Positions 59,652-64,000 of a stretch of 64,000 nt of DNA are shown one piece after another. Both the position numbers and the translations under genes were made by a program. This DNA is from Rostratula benghalensis (lineage: Eukaryota; Chordata; Aves; Charadriiformes; Rostratulidae). The notes under the pieces were generated by a model. The model searched no databases and was not told the origin of the DNA. It saw nothing but the letters and a program-made list of their open reading frames with translations. The number at the start of each line of letters is the position of its first letter. Within the stretch, counting starts at the first letter, position 1. The stretch covers positions 2,834,498 through 2,898,497 of the forward strand of contig VXAI01000096.1 in NCBI GenBank assembly GCA_013399305.1, written 5' to 3'.

Positions 59652-60358
59652 CGTTAGCAGGGATTAATTATTAAAATCACAGCCATCTATAAAACATGAG
59701 TGGCCGCGCGCGGGGCTGTGGGCGCGCAGGCAGAGCCGGGCACGGTCCCGCTGCCGGCAGCGCCCGGGGACATGCCGCGACGGTGACTGCTTGGTGCCAC
59801 CGCGATGGCACCAGGTGCCGGCAGCAGTTTGGGGGTCCTGACGGCAAAGGGGGTGCAAAGGCCGGGTGCAGGCAGCAGGTGCCGGCCAGAGGGGCAACCC
59901 GCCCCCCCTTTTACCTCCGCTGTGGCCCACCGGGCAGCCGGGGAGGGATGGCTGGATTCGAGATGGGCAAAATTGTGCCGAATCAGCGTGTGAGCGGAGC
60001 GGTGGTCTCCGGCGCCAGGAGAGGTGGCAGGAGGCAGCCGGCAGCGCCGAGCTGTTTTTAGCGGCTGCCGGCGCTCTGGGGAGCGGGCGTGAAGAGCGGC
60101 GCCATTTTTAGAAACCAGCAAGTTTTCTTTTTTCTTTTTCATGATGCCTGTGAGGAGCTTGGAAGGGGGTTGGGAGGGGGGGGGGGGTCTGCCTGCACCC
60201 CAGCCCCCCACCCCGGCCCCCGCTGCCCTGCTGTGTGCCTGGCCCCAGCAGCCAGCCTGAGGACCTCCATCCTCCCCACCCAATGCTGGCACCTGGACCT
60301 GGGGGTACCCACACTGCCCAGGGCACCCCTGCACCCACCTGGGGCTCTGCCAGCCCCT

Positions 60359-60617
60359 GGGGAGCTTTGGTGGTCCCTGGGGAGCTCTGCAGGCACCTGG
60401 GGACTTTTGGTGGTCTCTGGGGAGCTCTGCTGGACCCCAAGCAGCTCTGATATTCCCTGGGGACTTTTGGTGGTCTCTGGGGAGCTCTGCTGGACCCCAA
60501 CAGCTCTGATGGTCCCTAGAGAGTTTTGGTGGTCCCTGGGCAACTCTGGTGGCCCTTGGGGAACTCTGCTGTCTCCCAAGCAGCTTTGCTAGTCCACAGG
60601 GAGCTTTTCTTTAGCCT
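60359..60617 (+). repeat. 20-bp minisatellite with 60-bp higher-order period
   Basis: Thirteen roughly 20-bp monomers start at 60,359 and have the general form GGGGAGCTCTGCTGGACCCC. They are arranged so that every third monomer is most alike. The 60-bp blocks starting at 60,399 and 60,459 are nearly identical for their first 40 bp, and one monomer at 60,499 has lost a base. The last copies are the most diverged. Confidence 0.85.
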
Positions 60618-61024
60618 GAAACCTTCCAGCCTGCACCTCCTCTGTCTGCCCCTGAGACAGCATCTCACCTCAGCAGGGGCAGCTCATCACACCTCAGCAC
60701 CCACTGAGGACCAGTGCCAGTCACATCCCAGTCCCCGTGCCAGTTCTATCCCCAGGGGCCAGTTCTCTCTTGGCGAGGAGCCCCACTTAATTTGCACATG
60801 AAACTCCTTGTCCTGACCAGCTTCCCCGTGCCCTGGTCCCTACAGCCGCAAGAGTCTCTCCGGAGCAGCTGCCACCCTGGGGAGCCTCATGGGACCCCCA
60901 AAGATGGGAAGGGGAACCAGATCCCACTGCCATGGGTGATATCATCGCTGTGATGCAGGCACTCGTTATGTGACTGAGCTCCCCTCAGGCAGGGCTCCAG
61001 GGACCAGAGCCAGCCGTGGACGAG

Positions 61025-61516
61025 ATGGGGTCCAAGCCGGTGGAGAGGCACGAGGCTTTGTGCACCGTCGTCCTTGACATGGAGACAGGTCACACTAGGA
61101 GCAGGCTGGCCAGGGTTGAGCAGACGTGGTCGGTGGTGCCAGCCATGCTCATGCTGCTCTGCTCGTCACCTACAGCATGGTGGCAGGCTCCAGTGCTGGC
61201 CACCTACACAGTGGGGAGTGGGGGAAGCCCACGGGCTGCCCCGAGCCACTTTCTGCCTGGACACGGACGCCTTCACCCTCCACCTGGGCTGGCTGCTGGG
61301 GTCCCACGGGGTCCATCCGCTGCTGGTGAAGGGCACCGCGCTGCTGTGTGGCTCCCCCAGCACCTGGCAACAGAGCTGGGGGTCCTTCCCAAGGCCACCC
61401 CCTGCTGCTGTGTGGCCACCTGGCTGAGTGGCTCGCTGGCCACCTCCCTCAACACTTTCCAGGTTGCATGGGTGCCGGAAGGTGGCCCGGCCGCCATGCA
61501 CCCCCGCTGCTGCTGA
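61025..61516 (+). pseudogene. Actin-like protein pseudogene (frameshifted, internally deleted)
   Basis: Actin landmarks appear in the correct order within about 500 bp but in changing frames. In one frame are an N-terminal ALCTVVLDMETGHTRSRLA (like the first actin strand pair) and, directly after it, SVVPAM (actin VPAM, near residue 137). A second frame gives LLVTYSMVAGSSAG. A third gives HGLPRATFCLDTDAFTLH (actin ALPHA...RLDLAGRDLT) and ALLCGSP. The first frame returns with VATWLSGSLATSLNTFQ (actin WIGGSILASLSTFQ) and a terminal HPRCC resembling actin HRKCF, then TGA. Roughly residues 35-125 and much of the C-terminal half are missing. AATAAA follows the stop by four bases. Closest member unknown; a divergent ACTL-type gene is as likely as a processed actin copy. 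Confidence 0.7.
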
Positions 61517-61520
61517 CTCC

Positions 61521-61526
61521 AATAAA
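61521..61526 (+). other. AATAAA signal after the actin-like remnant
   Basis: AATAAA starts five bases after the last base of the TGA that ends the actin-like frame, followed downstream by a GT-rich stretch. It may be the fossil polyadenylation signal of the pseudogene. Confidence 0.45.
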
Positions 61527-61675
61527 AGGACGGGGTGGTGATGGGAGCCTGAGCCCCTTGTTTTCTCCACACTCACCCCCCCCACACCCCCTCCCCAGCC
61601 CCCCGAAAGGAGGGATGGGGTTTATTTGGCCCCGTTGCCAGGCCGACGCACGCAATTATCGCTGATTGCCTGGCG

Positions 61676-61689
61676 GTTGCCATGGTGAT
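61676..61689 (-). promoter_or_regulatory. RFX-type X-box
   Basis: On the minus strand ATCACCATGGCAAC fits the RFX X-box pattern (GTNRCC, short spacer, RGYAAC) with a perfect right half and one mismatch on the left. A second half-site, GTTGCC, lies at 61,634. Context is an intergenic stretch about 160 bp right of the actin-like pseudogene. Use is not demonstrated. Confidence 0.4.
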
Positions 61690-62139
61690 GGCAAGCACGC
61701 AGGGATGCGGTGCCGCGTGGCGCTTGAGTCACGGACACGCTGCACCCCCCACCCCCCCAAAACCGCACCCCACTGCACCCCACTATGCACCCCCCCAGCA
61801 CCGGGCTGCAGGGCTTGGCTGGTCCTGCATCCCCTCCATCCTGCCCGGGACAAGGCGTCTCACACCCCACGCCCCCCCACCCAAAGCAGAAGGGTACTGC
61901 CAGGTGTCCTCCCACCCAAGGCAGAGGGGGTACAGCCATCTGTTCTCCACCCTATGTCACTCTACCCCAGGCAGAGGGACATAGCTGGGTGTCCCAAGGC
62001 AGAGGGGTAGGTACCAGTGCCCCCAGCCCTGGCAGCCTCACCTCGGGCAGCCCAGGCTTGCTCACTGCAGGGGTTCTGCAAGAAATGTCACCCCAGACTG
62101 ACAATGTCACCCCGCACATGGCTCTGGCCTCAGCATGGG

Positions 62140-62330
62140 GCAGTGGGAAGGGTGGTGGGTGCACGCTGGGACAGTGGGTGCACAGGGTGAGTGGGTGCAT
62201 GGGGTGGGAGTACACAGGGCAGTAGATGCATGGGACGGTGGAAGCCCAGTGTGGTGGGTGCAGTGGGTGCAGCGGGGCAGTGGGTGTTGGGGTGGTGGGT
62301 ACACAGGGTGGTGGGTGGCCCAAGAGCCCA
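62140..62330 (+). repeat. Degenerate GTGGGTGCA-type repeat
   Basis: Irregular copies of a GTGGGTGCAxxGGG motif recur every 10-25 bp across about 190 bp. The monomer length is not constant, so it is better described as a diverged minisatellite than a clean array. Confidence 0.6.
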
Positions 62331-62520
62331 GGCACAGCTGGGGCCAGGAGGGGAGCGGGCGAGCAGTGACAGGAGGCTGGGGCTGTTCTGCCACGGGCAG
62401 GGGGCTGGTACTGGGAGGTAATGGGCATGATCCAGTTTGATGGGCGCTGGAGGAGCGCTGGCCTGTCCCTTGTGCCACAAACCACCGCCGGGCAGCCCTG
62501 AGCCGCGCTGGGCGCCCGCC

Positions 62521-62675
62521 GGGTAATTGTGAGTTACGCTCCAGGTTCCTGCGAGGTGCAAAGATTAATAACTGTGCCGTGCTGCTGCCAGCCAGTATGA
62601 TTAAACTCTTGATTAGAAGCTCAAACTACAGTGCCCTGCTAATTCCCCTGCTCTCACGCGCCGTTAATTACCCAG
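62521..62675. promoter_or_regulatory. A/T-rich island with clustered homeodomain cores (candidate enhancer)
   Basis: Within about 150 bp of otherwise GC-rich DNA lie TAATTG (62,524), GATTAATAA (62,563), GATTAAAC (62,599), TTGATTAG (62,610), CTAATT (62,639) and TTAATTA (62,664). These are TAAT or ATTA homeodomain cores. The density and sharp compositional edges suggest a conserved noncoding element. Conservation cannot be tested here. Confidence 0.4.
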
Positions 62676-63829
62676 CACGGGTGGCGGTGGGCTCGGGGCT
62701 CGCAGGGCTCGGCGCGACGCAGGGGACACGTGCAGGGGGTGCCCCGGGCTGCCTCTGCCTTGGGCTGCTGGCAGATCTCCCTGTGCACAGAGGGGAGATG
62801 GTGGCTTTGGGGATGGGACCCTGGTGTCCCCCATGGGTGGCTGGGATGCTCTGCCCGACCTGGGCTCCGGGGGCTGTGGGTCCTGGGAGAGGGTGGCCAC
62901 ATCCCTGCCACAAGCTCAGGAGCAGGCAGGGTGGTTCTGGGGAGCTGGGATTTGTTGGGTGCAGGGGTGGGAGGGGAGGGGAGGGGGGATGCAGCTTGGA
63001 AGAGGTACCATATGGGCCGCAAATGCCAGCGCGTAGCACGCAGCCGTTTGGGAGGCTCTGCACAAACTTCTGCTGAATTTTGTGAGCAGCAAGGTGCTCT
63101 GGGGGCTGGGGGCCCCGCCATGCACCCAGAGTTGTGCTAGGTGCCAAGCCTGGCCTGTGAGCAGAGTTAAGGGTATCAAGGTGGCTGATTCCTTACCCCT
63201 TTCTTGCCCCTTGGCCTGGGCCATGGAGCACAGACAGCTCCTGGACGTGGGGAAGCAAGTGGGGCCTTTGGCCCTGCAGCTGGAGGAAGGAGGATGAGGG
63301 AAGTTGCCTGACTCCTGCAGGATCATGGTGCTGAGGAAAGACTGGGTTCCTGTCCACCTTTTCATGGTGCCTCTTAGTGCCCTTGGGGGACAGGTACCTG
63401 TGACATCGAGCCCACACTCAGCACCACAGGTAACCTGCTCCTGTCCCATCTCATCCATCCCCTTCCATTGATGCCATCCCCTCCAGGACCAGTGGCCATG
63501 TCACAGCCCAGGGGACCCCAACTCACCCCGATGCCCTGTGTCTCACATCAGTTCCCCGCCACCTCAGTAAAACCTGCTGTTACACTGGGGCTGCCCCAGC
63601 TCTCAGGGCTGGACAGGATGCATCTCATGGGGCACACAGTGTCCCTTTGGGTGACCAACCCTGGGGCCAGGAGCTTGTGCAGCGACAGCAGGGACAGGCT
63701 CAGGGGATACCCACAGGCAGCTCCTGCTCACCCGCCCGGGCAGCAGCAGGAATGGAGCAAGCGGTGGGGGTCGTGGGTATTCACACACGGTGTGGGGCTA
63801 TGGGGTGGGGTCCCGGGGGGATGCTCCAG

Positions 63830-64000
63830 CCCGGTTTTGGTGACTTTGCCGCCACCGCTGCCCTCCACCCCACGTCGCGGGGGCCGCCCCTGGGGCCACG
63901 GGCCGCCCCGTCCCGCCGCGGGACCGGGTCGCGTCCCAGCGCCACGCTTGCCCCGGCCCCGCAAACCGCCTCTCCCGCGCCCGACGGGCGGGGCGCGAAG
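63830..64000 (+). promoter_or_regulatory. CpG island entering at the right edge
   Basis: CpG density rises sharply from about 63,840 to the end of the window, with GC boxes and CGCGGG-type stretches. No coding start is visible. In mammals the gene after MST1R in this direction is CAMKV, so this may be the start of its promoter or noncoding first exon. That identity is by synteny alone. Confidence 0.45.

Larger units (their letters stand above)
56930..61010. other. Gene-free GC-rich intergenic DNA
   Basis: No coding exon is recognised on either strand between the MST1R 3' end and the actin-like remnant. Contents are a degenerate repeat stretch at 57.45-57.65 kb, the GGAT microsatellite, short tandem copies at 59.40-59.45 kb, a 20-bp/60-bp minisatellite at 60.36 kb, and several short A/T-rich islands with homeodomain or MEF2 cores. 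Long open frames here are by-products of GC content and repeats. Confidence 0.6.

Noticed and set aside
61720..61760. Possible REST/RE1-like half-site near GGACACGCTG
   Set aside because: Only part of one half of the long RE1 consensus matches, with an interrupted core and no second half.
62107..62561. Minus-strand His/Pro/Cys-rich open frames suggestive of a metal-binding protein
   Set aside because: The composition comes from the degenerate GTGGGTGCA repeat read in antisense. There are no spaced Cys/His pairs typical of a zinc finger.

Overview
The window looks like nuclear DNA of a bird. It carries truncated CR1 LINE 3' ends, compact GC-rich genes with introns of roughly 80-1,100 bp, and three vertebrate genes in the order and orientation I know from mammals: RBM6 (minus), MON1A (plus), MST1R (plus). 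This is the block on human 3p21.31. The species cannot be fixed from sequence alone, and a non-avian reptile is not strictly excluded. All gene calls come from recognising translated exons and checking that splice sites and codon phases join. No database search was run.

Positions 1 to about 42,100 hold the 5' half of RBM6, read leftwards. A start-codon exon (37,174-37,217), a giant exon with about 20 decapeptide repeats (33,780-35,118) and three exons encoding most of the first RRM (32,911-33,000; 31,890-31,959; 19,015-19,088) join in frame to 539 codons. The rest of the gene lies beyond position 1. The introns are moderate in GC and hold three CR1 fragments, homopolymer tracts, a 44-bp tandem duplication and small palindromes. 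I saw no other gene in them.

At about 41.6-42.8 kb composition changes sharply to GC-rich. A CpG island with ETS and ZNF143/THAP11-type motifs separates RBM6 from MON1A and probably serves both. MON1A (five coding exons, 43,652-46,348, 549 aa) encodes the Rab7-activating partner of CCZ1. MST1R (RON; chicken c-sea/STK) follows in the same direction behind its own CpG-rich promoter. Its 20 coding exons (49,233-56,529) join to 1,406 codons: signal peptide, Sema, furin site, PSI, IPT repeats, transmembrane helix, CBL-type juxtamembrane tyrosine, tyrosine kinase, twin C-terminal docking tyrosines and an unusual acidic tail.

From 56.6 to 64.0 kb there is no intact gene that I recognise. It holds tandem repeats, short A/T-rich islands with clustered homeodomain cores (candidate enhancers), an RFX-type X-box, a hairpin, and a frameshifted, internally deleted actin-like pseudogene (61,025-61,516). 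A CpG island starts at the right edge. By synteny it may be the promoter of the next gene, expected to be CAMKV. The pseudogene and the A/T-rich islands are the least expected content of the window.
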